From contig NZ_CP023701.1 in the NCBI RefSeq assembly GCF_008704535.1, forward strand, positions 1,922,001-1,986,000: a DNA stretch of 64,000 nt, read 5' to 3'. Below, piece by piece: positions 28,902 to 37,595 of the stretch. Position numbers and translations under genes: made by a program. The notes under the pieces are model-generated. The model ran no database searches. It was not told the origin of the DNA and saw only the letters and a list, made by a program, of their open reading frames with translations. Numbering within the stretch: the first letter of the stretch is position 1; every line of letters starts with the position of its first letter. Origin of the DNA: Streptomyces subrutilus (GTDB lineage: Bacteria > Actinomycetota > Actinomycetes > Streptomycetales > Streptomycetaceae).

Positions 28902-31900
28902 GTGACCACACCGCCGTTCAAGCCGAGCGTTACCCAGCAAACGGCTCTCGTCGAGCACCTCGTGAGCGCGGTGGTCACCGACGCGACAGGCGAGGCACAG
29001 GGCGACGTCTGCCTCGGCGAACCTCCCAGCGCGCGCTACTTCATGGAGAGCCTCGGCCCCCACGCCGTCGAGCCGGGTGGCGCCGCCCCCAGGTACGGTC
29101 GGATGACTCCGGACAGCCTCGGGTTCGAGTTCGAGGCCGAGAACGCCAGCTCCGTCATGGTCAGGGCGAAGGCGTCCTTCTACTACGCGGCCCTGCCGAC
29201 CCGAGCGGAGCAGCTGGAGTGGGCCGGCGACCGCGAGGAGCCGTACCGGCTGGCGCCGTTGTTCAGGCGGCTTGACGTGGCGGTCGGCCCCGTGGAGATC
29301 GTCCTCGGTCAGGCCGGCCTCCGTCAGACTCTGGAGGGTGAGTTCCGGCACGCCTTCGCGGGGGCCGTCGAGCTGGCGCTCCGTGATCCGCGTATCGACC
29401 GTCGCGTGGGCAACGACCGGCGGGAGCGTCTGGTGCCTCCCGCAGCGATGGAGGACGACAGGTCATTCGAGCAGTGGCTGGCCCGGGAGGTGGCCGGGGA
29501 TCCTGTGATGCCGGCCCCCGCAGCACACGTCGTCATCACGTCGAGGCCGGTGGCCCCGGGACGGCTCCGGGTGACCGCGACCCTGCAGAACCTCGCCGCG
29601 GACCCGGTCGTGACCGTCCAGGGAAAGGGCAGGAACGCGGGCCGCAGCCGCCGCGACGAGGCGAGGGACAACGCCCTGTTCCGCGCGGGGCTGGAGATCG
29701 ACGGTGACCGTCTCCTGCCCATCGTGATGGATCTCGGTGCCGACGCCTACCGCTACTCGGGGGACCTGGGAGCATACGCGAACAACTGCGGTGTCGAGCC
29801 GCGGTGGCACGACGGCCGGCTCGTCTCCGTCCGCAGCGTGCCCGTGCCGCAGCACGACACCCATCGCGCGGTGGCCCGTGCTGACGAACGCTGGGGCTAC
29901 TCGGCGCTCGCTGCGGACCCGCTGCCGGTTCTGGAGGAGCTCGCCGACGAGATGGAGGCGTATCTCGACGCCCCCGCGTGGAGCACGGAGGACCTCCAGG
30001 ACAGGCCGGAACTGGCCCGCCGGAAGGAGTCCGACCGCCAGGCCGCCGCGTTGGAGGTCGCCCGCTTCCGCGACGGCATCGCGTGGCTGCGGCGGGATGA
30101 CCGTCTGCTGACCGCGTTCCAGCTCGCGAACGAGTCCATGACGGAGCTCAACACGCGGTCAAAGCGGCCGAACCGGGGGTGGCGCCTCTTCCAGCTCGTG
30201 GCCATCGTGAGCCAGCTCGGCGCCCTGGCCTGGCGGGAGCACCCCCAGGAGCTCTTCACGCCGGGACTCTGGGGTGACGACCAGGACGTGGATCCCACCG
30301 AAGCGGCGACCGTCGTCTGGTACCCGACCGGGGGCGGCAAGACGGAGGCCTATCTCGGCTTGGTCCTCGTGTGCATGTTCTACGACCGGACCAGAGGAAA
30401 GGAGGTCGGGGTCTCGGCCTGGTGCCGCTTCCCACTCCGGCTCCTCACCCTCCAGCAGACACAGCGGCAACTCGACGTCATTGCTGCCGCTGACATCGTC
30501 CGAGGCCGCAACGCCGACCGCATCAAGGAGGTCGGCGGCAATCCCGGGTGGCCCTTCTTCATCGGTTTCTACGCCGGCGGAGGCAACACCCCCAACTCGC
30601 TCACCTCCGATCGCACGCTCGACCGCCTTCGGTCGAGCGAGGCAGAGCGGCATGCGTACCGACTCGTACACGACTGCCCCTACTGCGGTGAACGGTCGGT
30701 ACACATCCCGCCCCCCGATCCCCAGGAGCTCAGGCTCAAGCACGTCTGCGGCAACGAGCAGTGCGGGAAGGTCCTGCCCATCGTCGTGGTGGACACCGAG
30801 ATCTACCGCTACCTGCCCACGGTCGTGGTCGGCACCTTGGACAAGCTGGCCAACGTCGGGCTGTCGGACAAGTTCGGCGCGCTCCTGGGGGACGTCGACT
30901 GCTGGTGCACGCCGCACGGGTTCGGTCGGGGCGGGAAGTGCCACGAGCGCCACGCGCCCGGTCATCCGAAGACGGCTCCCGGGCCACTGAAGGCACCTCT
31001 CTACGACCCCTCCCCCTCCCTGGAGATCATCGACGAACTGCACATGGTCAACGAGGAGCTCGGGGCCTTCTCGGGGCACTACGAGGGGCTCCTGGCAGAA
31101 GTGCAGCGCACCCTGACGTCGAGGCACCGGGCCGACGGACGAGCAGTCCGCATGAAGGTGGTGGCGACGACCGCCACCATCCGGGGCGAGGACCGCCAGA
31201 GCGAGCATCTCTTCGGCCTCAGGTCCGTCGTCGTGCCTCTCCCGGGACCGAACCTCGACGAGAGCTTCTACTGGCGTCTGGACCGAGGGCTCCCCCTCCG
31301 TCGTTTCGTCGGGGTCATGCCGACCCGGGGAACTGCGGAGATGACGCTGGTCAGGATCCTGACCTCCGCACACCGAGCCCTGTGGAAGCTCGAGCAGCGC
31401 CGTGAGCTGCCGCCGGCCTTCGAGGCATGGCCGGAGGAGGAGCTTCGTGCGGTCGTCGACCTGTACCGCACGAGCCTCACGTACGCCACCACGCTCGTCG
31501 ACTTCGGCCGTATCCGCCGCTCGCTGGACACGCAGGTCAACGAAGCGCTGCGCCGGGAGGGTTATCCGGACCTCCGCGTGGCCGAGCTGAAGAGCGAGAC
31601 GCGCCTGGACGAGGTGCGTGGCGTCTTGGACGACCTGAGCAGCACCAACGGCGAGACAGGCATGGTCGTGGCCACGAGCATGGTGAGCCACGGGGTCGAC
31701 GTGGACCGACTGAACTTCATGCTGTTCAACGGCATGCCCAGGTCGATGGCGGAGTACATCCAGGCGTCCTCACGAGTCGGCCGCGCACACCACGGACTCG
31801 TGTTCATGCTCTTCAACCCGGTACGAGAGCGGGACCGCTCGCACTACCGGTACCACGGCAAGTTCCACGAGTACCTGGACCGCATGGTCGAACCTGTGGC

Positions 31901-32354
31901 GATCAATCGCTGGAGCCGGTTCGCGGTGCGCAGGACCCTTCCCGGAATTCTCATGGGTCACCTGCTCCAGATCGCCAACCGCGACTGGTGGCAGGCGGGC
32001 AACGCCCCGGGGCATCTGCACGACCTCTCCAAGATGCAGGCCGCTCTCCGCGATCCCTCCCGTGGCGGCCTGGAGGGCGTCCAGCTCACCGAGCTGCTCG
32101 AGGCGCTCCATGCGGTCTTCCAGTCCCATCGGCCGGAAGGACAAGAACTCCGGGGCGACTTGGAGCAGATGGTGAAGGACGCGATCGCCAGCCTCCGTTC
32201 TGCAGGCGCCTCTGCCGCCCTCGCTGGCGGGAACAACCGGGGGTACCGCGCGACGGGCGACTACCTGGGACTCGAGCACCGCCCGATGACGAGTCTCCGC
32301 GACGTCTCCGAGGGCATCCCGTTCCACGTCGTGTCCGACAGCCGGAGGTCGTGA
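28902..32354 (+). CDS. drmA: DISARM-type SF2 helicase
   Basis: A 1150-residue protein with the layout of DrmA. A long N-terminal region (about 470 residues) precedes the helicase core: motif I WYPTGGGKTEAYLGL (about 472-486), a zinc-binding insertion with paired cysteines (CPYCGE..VCGNEQCGK, about 590-625), motif II LEIIDELHM (about 706-714), VVATTATIRG (motif III) and motif VI-like YIQASSRVGRAHHGLVFM (about 950-967). In DISARM the DrmA helicase works with DrmB to recognise and block incoming phage DNA. GTG 28902 has GGAGGAGG upstream; its TGA overlaps the drmB ATG (TGATG), so the two are translationally coupled. Confidence 0.88.
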   Translation: MTTPPFKPSVTQQTALVEHLVSAVVTDATGEAQGDVCLGEPPSARYFMESLGPHAVEPGGAAPRYGRMTPDSLGFEFEAENASSVMVRAKASFYYAALPTRAEQLEWAGDREEPYRLAPLFRRLDVAVGPVEIVLGQAGLRQTLEGEFRHAFAGAVELALRDPRIDRRVGNDRRERLVPPAAMEDDRSFEQWLAREVAGDPVMPAPAAHVVITSRPVAPGRLRVTATLQNLAADPVVTVQGKGRNAGRSRRDEARDNALFRAGLEIDGDRLLPIVMDLGADAYRYSGDLGAYANNCGVEPRWHDGRLVSVRSVPVPQHDTHRAVARADERWGYSALAADPLPVLEELADEMEAYLDAPAWSTEDLQDRPELARRKESDRQAAALEVARFRDGIAWLRRDDRLLTAFQLANESMTELNTRSKRPNRGWRLFQLVAIVSQLGALAWREHPQELFTPGLWGDDQDVDPTEAATVVWYPTGGGKTEAYLGLVLVCMFYDRTRGKEVGVSAWCRFPLRLLTLQQTQRQLDVIAAADIVRGRNADRIKEVGGNPGWPFFIGFYAGGGNTPNSLTSDRTLDRLRSSEAERHAYRLVHDCPYCGERSVHIPPPDPQELRLKHVCGNEQCGKVLPIVVVDTEIYRYLPTVVVGTLDKLANVGLSDKFGALLGDVDCWCTPHGFGRGGKCHERHAPGHPKTAPGPLKAPLYDPSPSLEIIDELHMVNEELGAFSGHYEGLLAEVQRTLTSRHRADGRAVRMKVVATTATIRGEDRQSEHLFGLRSVVVPLPGPNLDESFYWRLDRGLPLRRFVGVMPTRGTAEMTLVRILTSAHRALWKLEQRRELPPAFEAWPEEELRAVVDLYRTSLTYATTLVDFGRIRRSLDTQVNEALRREGYPDLRVAELKSETRLDEVRGVLDDLSSTNGETGMVVATSMVSHGVDVDRLNFMLFNGMPRSMAEYIQASSRVGRAHHGLVFMLFNPVRERDRSHYRYHGKFHEYLDRMVEPVAINRWSRFAVRRTLPGILMGHLLQIANRDWWQAGNAPGHLHDLSKMQAALRDPSRGGLEGVQLTELLEALHAVFQSHRPEGQELRGDLEQMVKDAIASLRSAGASAALAGGNNRGYRATGDYLGLEHRPMTSLRDVSEGIPFHVVSDSRRS

Positions 32355-34252
32355 TGGCGTTCAACCCCAGGAACGACGAGATGTCGCGCGACCGTGGCCA
32401 GGTCCTCTTCCGGTTCCGGCCCGGCCAGACCTTCGACCACCGCGCCGGCTACACCGCGCAGGTGATTCAGCTCGGGCGTGACGAGGAGTTCGACGGCCCC
32501 TCCCTGGATCGTGACCACCTCGTTCAGGAGGCGATGCGGTTCGTTCGCAGATGGCGGGCCGCCGGACGTGCGTTCGTCGCCGGATCCGACCGGGCCCCTG
32601 AGTTCCCCGGGGACCAGGACAGACTCGCCGATCGCCACTACGAGGTCGTGGTCCCGGGCAAGGTCTTCTGCCGCATCTGGCCCCGGGTGGTGCGCTGCTC
32701 CAGGGCAGGATGCGGGCACGTCTGGACGGCCAGCGACCCACGGCCCGGAACCGACGACTGGCCGCCGGCCTGCCCGGCCTGCGGCGGCGTCGTCGGCAAC
32801 CGGCAGCTCCAGTTCGTCTTCGCGCACAAGTGCGGGGAGACGTCACCCATGTACCCTCCGAGCAAGTGTCCCAGGGGGCACACCCGGTTCAGGCTCGACG
32901 ACCGCGCCAGCCGGTTCCTGGACTTCCGGTGGGAGTGCATGACCTGTGGCTTCCCGCTGGGCGTGCAGTGGAGTTGCAGCAACTCCTCGTGCAGCTACCC
33001 GGACAAGTTCATGAACCCCCTCCTTCACTCCGCGGGAACCGCGCACGTCGGCCACGGGCTCACCCTCGTGAACGTGACCACGACGGAGGAGGCGACCCGG
33101 CAGAGCAATCCCCTGTACACCGCGGCCGTACTCGGCTGGTGGCTCGGGGAGATCACCGAGGACGAGTTCCGTCGGCTCACGGACGGACACACGGTCGATG
33201 TCCCCGACGAGGTCGTCGAGAGCATCCGGGTGATGGAGGATGCCGGTCTGCACGACCAGGCGCGTGCTCTGCGGGCACGCTTCATGCCGGTCGAAGTGGA
33301 CCATCTGCGGGACCGGGTGGGTAAGGCCCTCGGGCTCGACACGGGGAGTGACGACGCCCGCGGGCTCGCAACCGAGCTGCACACCTACCGTCGCGTTCTG
33401 AACCTGAAACGCCTCGGGGTCCCCCGACTGCAGCGAGAAGCGCGCAACCCGGAGCGGCTTGCCCTCTACGAACGCTACCCCGGAGTCCTGGCAGCTGCCG
33501 GTCTCAGCCGTGACACCTGCCTGGTAAGTGATCTCCCGATCACGTACCTCGCGATCGGCTACAGCCGGACCGGCTTCAGCCCCGAGGAGGCGGACCTGGT
33601 GCCCTACCGGGGTCGCGTTTCACGGAGTGCTCCCGAGAAGACCCTTCTCTACGCGCACCCCACCCAGGCGGAAGCGCTGCTCTTCCCGGTGGACCGGGAC
33701 CGGGTGAGCCGTTGGATGGTCCGCAATGATCTCGTAAGCCAACGCACTCTTGATGACGCCGGGGGCGTCGCCCAGTGGCTCGTTCATCAGCTCGGTCCGA
33801 GTAACGGCCAGGCTCTCTCCCACGAGGTACGACCTGCTCCGGGACACCCCGACCTGCCGGTGCACGAGCTGTTCGGTCTGCTGCACTCCCTGTCGCACCA
33901 GATCCTGCGGGCGCTGGCGGTCGACAGCGGGTACAGCGAGACGAGCCTGTCCGAGTACCTGTTCCCGTACGACCTGGCCTTCGCCGTCTATCCCAACGGG
34001 GGCAGCGACTTCAGCCTGGGTGCGATGCGGACCGTTTTGGAGCAGAACCTCGACGCCGTCGTGAGTCGCGCCGTCGACAACGACTCGTGCCTGTACGACC
34101 CCAACTGCATGATCACGAACGAGGGTGCCGACCACGGCTGCCTGCAGCTACCCGAGACGGCCTGCCAGTCCTGGAACAGGAACCTCTCCCGCTGGCACCT
34201 GTTCGGTTCCCCGGACGGTTCGAGAGTCGGGTACTGGGACCCGACTCTCTGA
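32354..34252 (+). CDS. drmB: DUF1998-domain protein, DISARM DrmB type
   Basis: A 632-residue protein directly coupled to drmA. The N-terminal half has four cysteine clusters of zinc-ribbon type (CSRAGCGHVW, CPACGG, CGETSPMYPPSKCPRGH, CMTCG..CSNSSCSY). The C-terminal part is DUF1998 (HSLSHQILRALAVDSGYSETSLSEYLFPYD, then SCLYDPNCMI). DrmB forms a complex with DrmA in DISARM and has no nuclease motif of its own. Length and order fit the family. Normal DISARM continues with drmC (phospholipase-D nuclease); here a different nuclease gene follows 77 bp downstream. Confidence 0.87.
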   Translation: MAFNPRNDEMSRDRGQVLFRFRPGQTFDHRAGYTAQVIQLGRDEEFDGPSLDRDHLVQEAMRFVRRWRAAGRAFVAGSDRAPEFPGDQDRLADRHYEVVVPGKVFCRIWPRVVRCSRAGCGHVWTASDPRPGTDDWPPACPACGGVVGNRQLQFVFAHKCGETSPMYPPSKCPRGHTRFRLDDRASRFLDFRWECMTCGFPLGVQWSCSNSSCSYPDKFMNPLLHSAGTAHVGHGLTLVNVTTTEEATRQSNPLYTAAVLGWWLGEITEDEFRRLTDGHTVDVPDEVVESIRVMEDAGLHDQARALRARFMPVEVDHLRDRVGKALGLDTGSDDARGLATELHTYRRVLNLKRLGVPRLQREARNPERLALYERYPGVLAAAGLSRDTCLVSDLPITYLAIGYSRTGFSPEEADLVPYRGRVSRSAPEKTLLYAHPTQAEALLFPVDRDRVSRWMVRNDLVSQRTLDDAGGVAQWLVHQLGPSNGQALSHEVRPAPGHPDLPVHELFGLLHSLSHQILRALAVDSGYSETSLSEYLFPYDLAFAVYPNGGSDFSLGAMRTVLEQNLDAVVSRAVDNDSCLYDPNCMITNEGADHGCLQLPETACQSWNRNLSRWHLFGSPDGSRVGYWDPTL

Positions 34253-34329
34253 GCCCGAGGACCGTCCCCGCCCCGCCCTGTCGACAACGCAGGGCTCCCG
34301 ACCACCGAAGTGCACGAGTGGAGCTCTGC

Positions 34330-35874
34330 GTGAGACCAGAACAGGACCTGCTGGGCATCCTTGCCGACGCTCGGGACCGGGCCCGAACGCTGCACGGATG
34401 GAACTCCGGTCCGGAGCGGATCTACGATCTGCTCCGGACCGCGACCAAAGTCCGCGCGATGGAGATCAGCGCGGGAGTCACGACAGACGTGCCGTGGGAA
34501 AGCGTTCTCGCGCAACTCGTCGCGTGGCATCACGACCAACCCGTCGGCACTGGTGCGTGCTCGGAAGAGGACGCCGCCGAGATCGTCCTCGCTGCAGTGG
34601 CAGCTCAGCGGTTCGACCCTCTGGAGGCCAGCATCCGGAGCGGCGTCTACGAGGTACACATGACGAGAGGCGACTTTCGCGTGCGTCACCGCTGGGACGC
34701 CTCGGCCGAGGTAGCCGACATGCTCCTCGAGCAGGACGCGCGACCCACGGGCGTACCCCCGCTCTCCGACGTGGAGCGAAAGTGGATCTCGTCCCAAGTC
34801 GTCGGCTCCCGTAGTGGTCCACCGCTGGAGGTCCTCGAGGCCGCCGTCCAGCGGGCAGCTGCAACGATCGAGGTGTACCGGCAGTCGGTACCCGAGGGCC
34901 AGGTTCCCGACTCCTTCCAACTCGGAGAGGGAATGACCGCCGGTGACATGACCAGCGTCTTGGCCGTGATCACGGGAATCGCCTCTCTGAGTGAGCACAC
35001 TGCGCACAGGCTCTCCCGTCTGGAGGCGACGCTCGCGCACATGCCGACCTCCCAACTGCGCGCCGTCATCGCGGAGATGTGCCCGAACGTGTCGGAGGCG
35101 CACCAGGCTCTGGTGGTGGAGAGACTCACCTACCGACCCGGCAGGTCCTGTAGGACCTCCCCCTTGATCAGCCACGACGGCGTCGTGATCATCTGTCCGC
35201 CCCTCCTGACGCCGAGGGCCGTGGACGCGATCATGCTTCGCTCAGCTACTCATGCGCCTGGTGGATTCGGCCGCATCGGAAGGGAGCAGGGTGCACGTGC
35301 GACAGCTTGGGCTGACTGGCTGCGCGCCGCTCCGGGCGCCTTGGTAGCCGAGCGCGTCCCGGCCGCCAGGACCGACGGCGCGTCTGCCGGCGATCTGGAC
35401 GTGCTCGTCGTGGACCCGGCCCGTCGGCTCGGCCTCTGTCTCGAGATCAAGTGGCCGATCGAAGCCCTGTCCCTGCACGAGGGCACGAAGGTAGAGAGCT
35501 GGATCAGTTCTGCAGCACGGCAGTTGGACCGTCTCAGAGGCGAGCTCCGATCGGGTGCCGCGAGTGCTCGTCTGCCGAGAAGCTGGCCCTCGTTCGACTC
35601 GATCAGCTGGACCTGGTGCGTCGGCACGCCGCAGCAGCTCACCACGCGCCCTCTTCCCGTTCCGGACATGCACGCCACCTCTCTCCGTTACGTGCAGGCG
35701 CTGGGGACGCCGCCCGACCTCGGTTCCTTGGTGACCGCCCTGAGGAGCCCGGATCTCCCGGCCAGAGGGGTGCACTTCGACGTGCGGAAACGGTCGATCT
35801 CCGTGGGCCGACACCGAGTACACGTCGACGCGCTCGGGATACGCACGAGCTCCTGGCGCCCCCGCTTCGGGTAG
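34330..35874 (+). CDS. Uncharacterised PD-(D/E)XK nuclease-like protein
   Basis: A 514-residue protein I cannot place in a named family. The N-terminal 350 residues are mostly helical (begins VRPEQDLLGILADARDRARTLHG). The C-terminal part has a credible restriction-endonuclease core: GDLDVLVVDPARRLGLCLEIKW, with Asp near 356-358, Glu372 and Lys374, followed by a helix with WISSAARQLDRLRGEL. That suggests Mg2+-dependent DNA cleavage. GTG 34330 has GGAG at 6-nt spacing. It occupies the place of drmC in DISARM operons, so it may be the effector nuclease of the DrmAB part, or belong to the ATPase downstream. Function is inferred from motif and position. Confidence 0.6.
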   Translation: MRPEQDLLGILADARDRARTLHGWNSGPERIYDLLRTATKVRAMEISAGVTTDVPWESVLAQLVAWHHDQPVGTGACSEEDAAEIVLAAVAAQRFDPLEASIRSGVYEVHMTRGDFRVRHRWDASAEVADMLLEQDARPTGVPPLSDVERKWISSQVVGSRSGPPLEVLEAAVQRAAATIEVYRQSVPEGQVPDSFQLGEGMTAGDMTSVLAVITGIASLSEHTAHRLSRLEATLAHMPTSQLRAVIAEMCPNVSEAHQALVVERLTYRPGRSCRTSPLISHDGVVIICPPLLTPRAVDAIMLRSATHAPGGFGRIGREQGARATAWADWLRAAPGALVAERVPAARTDGASAGDLDVLVVDPARRLGLCLEIKWPIEALSLHEGTKVESWISSAARQLDRLRGELRSGAASARLPRSWPSFDSISWTWCVGTPQQLTTRPLPVPDMHATSLRYVQALGTPPDLGSLVTALRSPDLPARGVHFDVRKRSISVGRHRVHVDALGIRTSSWRPRFG

Positions 35875-35999
35875 CGAGTCAGCCTGGACATCGACTGTCT
35901 GACGCGTCATGTGAACTCGTCCGGTCAACCAGCCGAACCGCTAAGAGCGCGGTGCTTGTGCGTCCTCTCGGGACGGCGATACATCCCCTGCAGGTAGCG

Positions 36000-37532
36000 A
36001 TGCCGGTGGATAATCATATCCATCACCAGAACTCGGAAGTAGGCTGGAAAATCGGCGTGACGTATGACATCGCGGCTCCGGAGCCGGCGGGCCTGGTCGC
36101 CTCCCTCAGTTCTCTCGGGTACTCGCTTCCTGCCGCCATCGCGGACCTCGTGGACAACAGCATCTCCGCCGGAGCGTCAACGGTCGACGTCGAGTTCACC
36201 TGGGCCGGAAAGGACTCGTGGATCGCCGTCGCAGACGACGGTGCCGGGATGACGGCCGAGGACCTCGTGACCGCCATGACCGTCGCCGCGCGCGGACCCG
36301 CGGCAACCCGCAGTGCCACCGATCTCGGGCGTTTCGGCGTGGGTCTCAAGTCCGCGTCCTTCTCCCAGGCCCGGCAGCTCAGCGTCGCCACCGCGAGGTC
36401 CGGCGAATGGCACGTGCGCACCTGGGACCTCGACGTCGTCGAGACCTCCGGTCAGTGGCGGCTGCTCCGCGGCGCGGACGAGGCGACGACCGAACTGCTG
36501 GAGCGGATCCGGGGGACGGCGGACCACGGGACGGTCGTGTTGTGGCGGCGCCTGAACGGCTACCACGGCGGCGCGGTGACGGTGGAGGACGAACGGACAC
36601 AGAAGCAGTTCTACGCGGAGTCCGCGCGCACCGAGTCCCACCTGGGGATGGTCTTCGCGCGGTTCCTCACCGGAGGCCGCCGGCTCAACCTCCGGGTGTC
36701 CGGTACCCCCGTCACGCCCTGGGATCCCTTCCTCGCCCGCCACCCGTCCGTACAGCCACTTCCCGTCGAGCGCCTGCCGCTGGGATCGGGTTCCGTACGG
36801 GTGGAGGCGTTCGTCCTCCCGAGCGCTCAGAGGCTCACCCCGGACGAGTACGAGAAGGCCGGAGGCCCACGTGGATGGCTGGACCAGCAGGGGTTCTACG
36901 TCTACCGCCGGAACCGTCTGATCCTGGCGGGCGACTGGCTCGGACAACGCGGGCTACGCCGCGAGGAGAAGTACAACCTGGCCCGGATCGCCGTGGACAT
37001 CCCCGCCGAGACCGACGTCGAGTGGATGGTCGACGTGCGGAAGTCCAGCGTCGTGCCGCCCGTCGCACTTCGTTCCCACCTGCGACGCATCGCCCTGCAG
37101 GCCAGGAGACGAGCCTCCGACGTGCTGCGGTACCGCGGGCAGATCGCGGCGCGCACGCACGGGGACCCGCTGCTGTACGCGTGGAACGTGCGTCGGTCCG
37201 AGGACCGGGTCACCTGCCGGGTCAACCGTGGTCATCCCCTCGTGAAGGCGGCGCTGCGTGCCGGCGGTGCGAGCCCGGACGACGTTCGTGCCCTGATCCG
37301 CCTGCTCGAGGAGACCGTGCCGGTCACCGCCCTCCGTGTGATGCACGAGACGGACACCAGCGACGACCCCGAGCCCTTCGGCGGCCCCGGTCCCGCCGAC
37401 GCAGGGGCCATGGAGGTCGCACAGCGGATCTACGAGGCGTTGGTCTCGGACGGCCGTTCCCCTGCGGCCGCCCGCGAACGCCTGCGGACCATGCCCCCCT
37501 TCGACCAGATGCAGGGCTTCTGGAACGGGTGA
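36000..37532 (+). CDS. MORC-like GHKL ATPase
   Basis: A 510-residue protein with an N-terminal GHKL ATPase domain of the MutL/MORC branch: N-box AAIADLVDNSISAGA (about 44-58), G1 ADDGAGMT (79-86), G2 LGRFGVGLKSASFSQ (109-123), then an S5-like domain (DQQGFYVYRRNRLILAGDWLG). Such ATPases act as ATP-gated DNA clamps. Related genes were described in restriction-modification operons with Z1 proteins and DNA methyltransferases, as the likely bacterial ancestors of eukaryotic MORC proteins (Iyer and Aravind). ATG 36000 lacks a clear ribosome site; an in-frame GTG at 35961 is an alternative. Followed 63 bp later by the Z1 gene. Confidence 0.85.
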   Translation: MPVDNHIHHQNSEVGWKIGVTYDIAAPEPAGLVASLSSLGYSLPAAIADLVDNSISAGASTVDVEFTWAGKDSWIAVADDGAGMTAEDLVTAMTVAARGPAATRSATDLGRFGVGLKSASFSQARQLSVATARSGEWHVRTWDLDVVETSGQWRLLRGADEATTELLERIRGTADHGTVVLWRRLNGYHGGAVTVEDERTQKQFYAESARTESHLGMVFARFLTGGRRLNLRVSGTPVTPWDPFLARHPSVQPLPVERLPLGSGSVRVEAFVLPSAQRLTPDEYEKAGGPRGWLDQQGFYVYRRNRLILAGDWLGQRGLRREEKYNLARIAVDIPAETDVEWMVDVRKSSVVPPVALRSHLRRIALQARRRASDVLRYRGQIAARTHGDPLLYAWNVRRSEDRVTCRVNRGHPLVKAALRAGGASPDDVRALIRLLEETVPVTALRVMHETDTSDDPEPFGGPGPADAGAMEVAQRIYEALVSDGRSPAAARERLRTMPPFDQMQGFWNG

Positions 37533-37595
37533 GGCCGTTGTCAGTGTCCGCGCGTAATCTGCCCCATGCCGTTCCCGCTCAGCCGGAGGTCTGCC

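Noticed and set aside
28902..34252. Complete class 1 or class 2 DISARM system
   Set aside because: Only drmA and drmB are present; drmC (phospholipase D), drmD and drmE are not found, and the methyltransferase is at the far end on the other strand.
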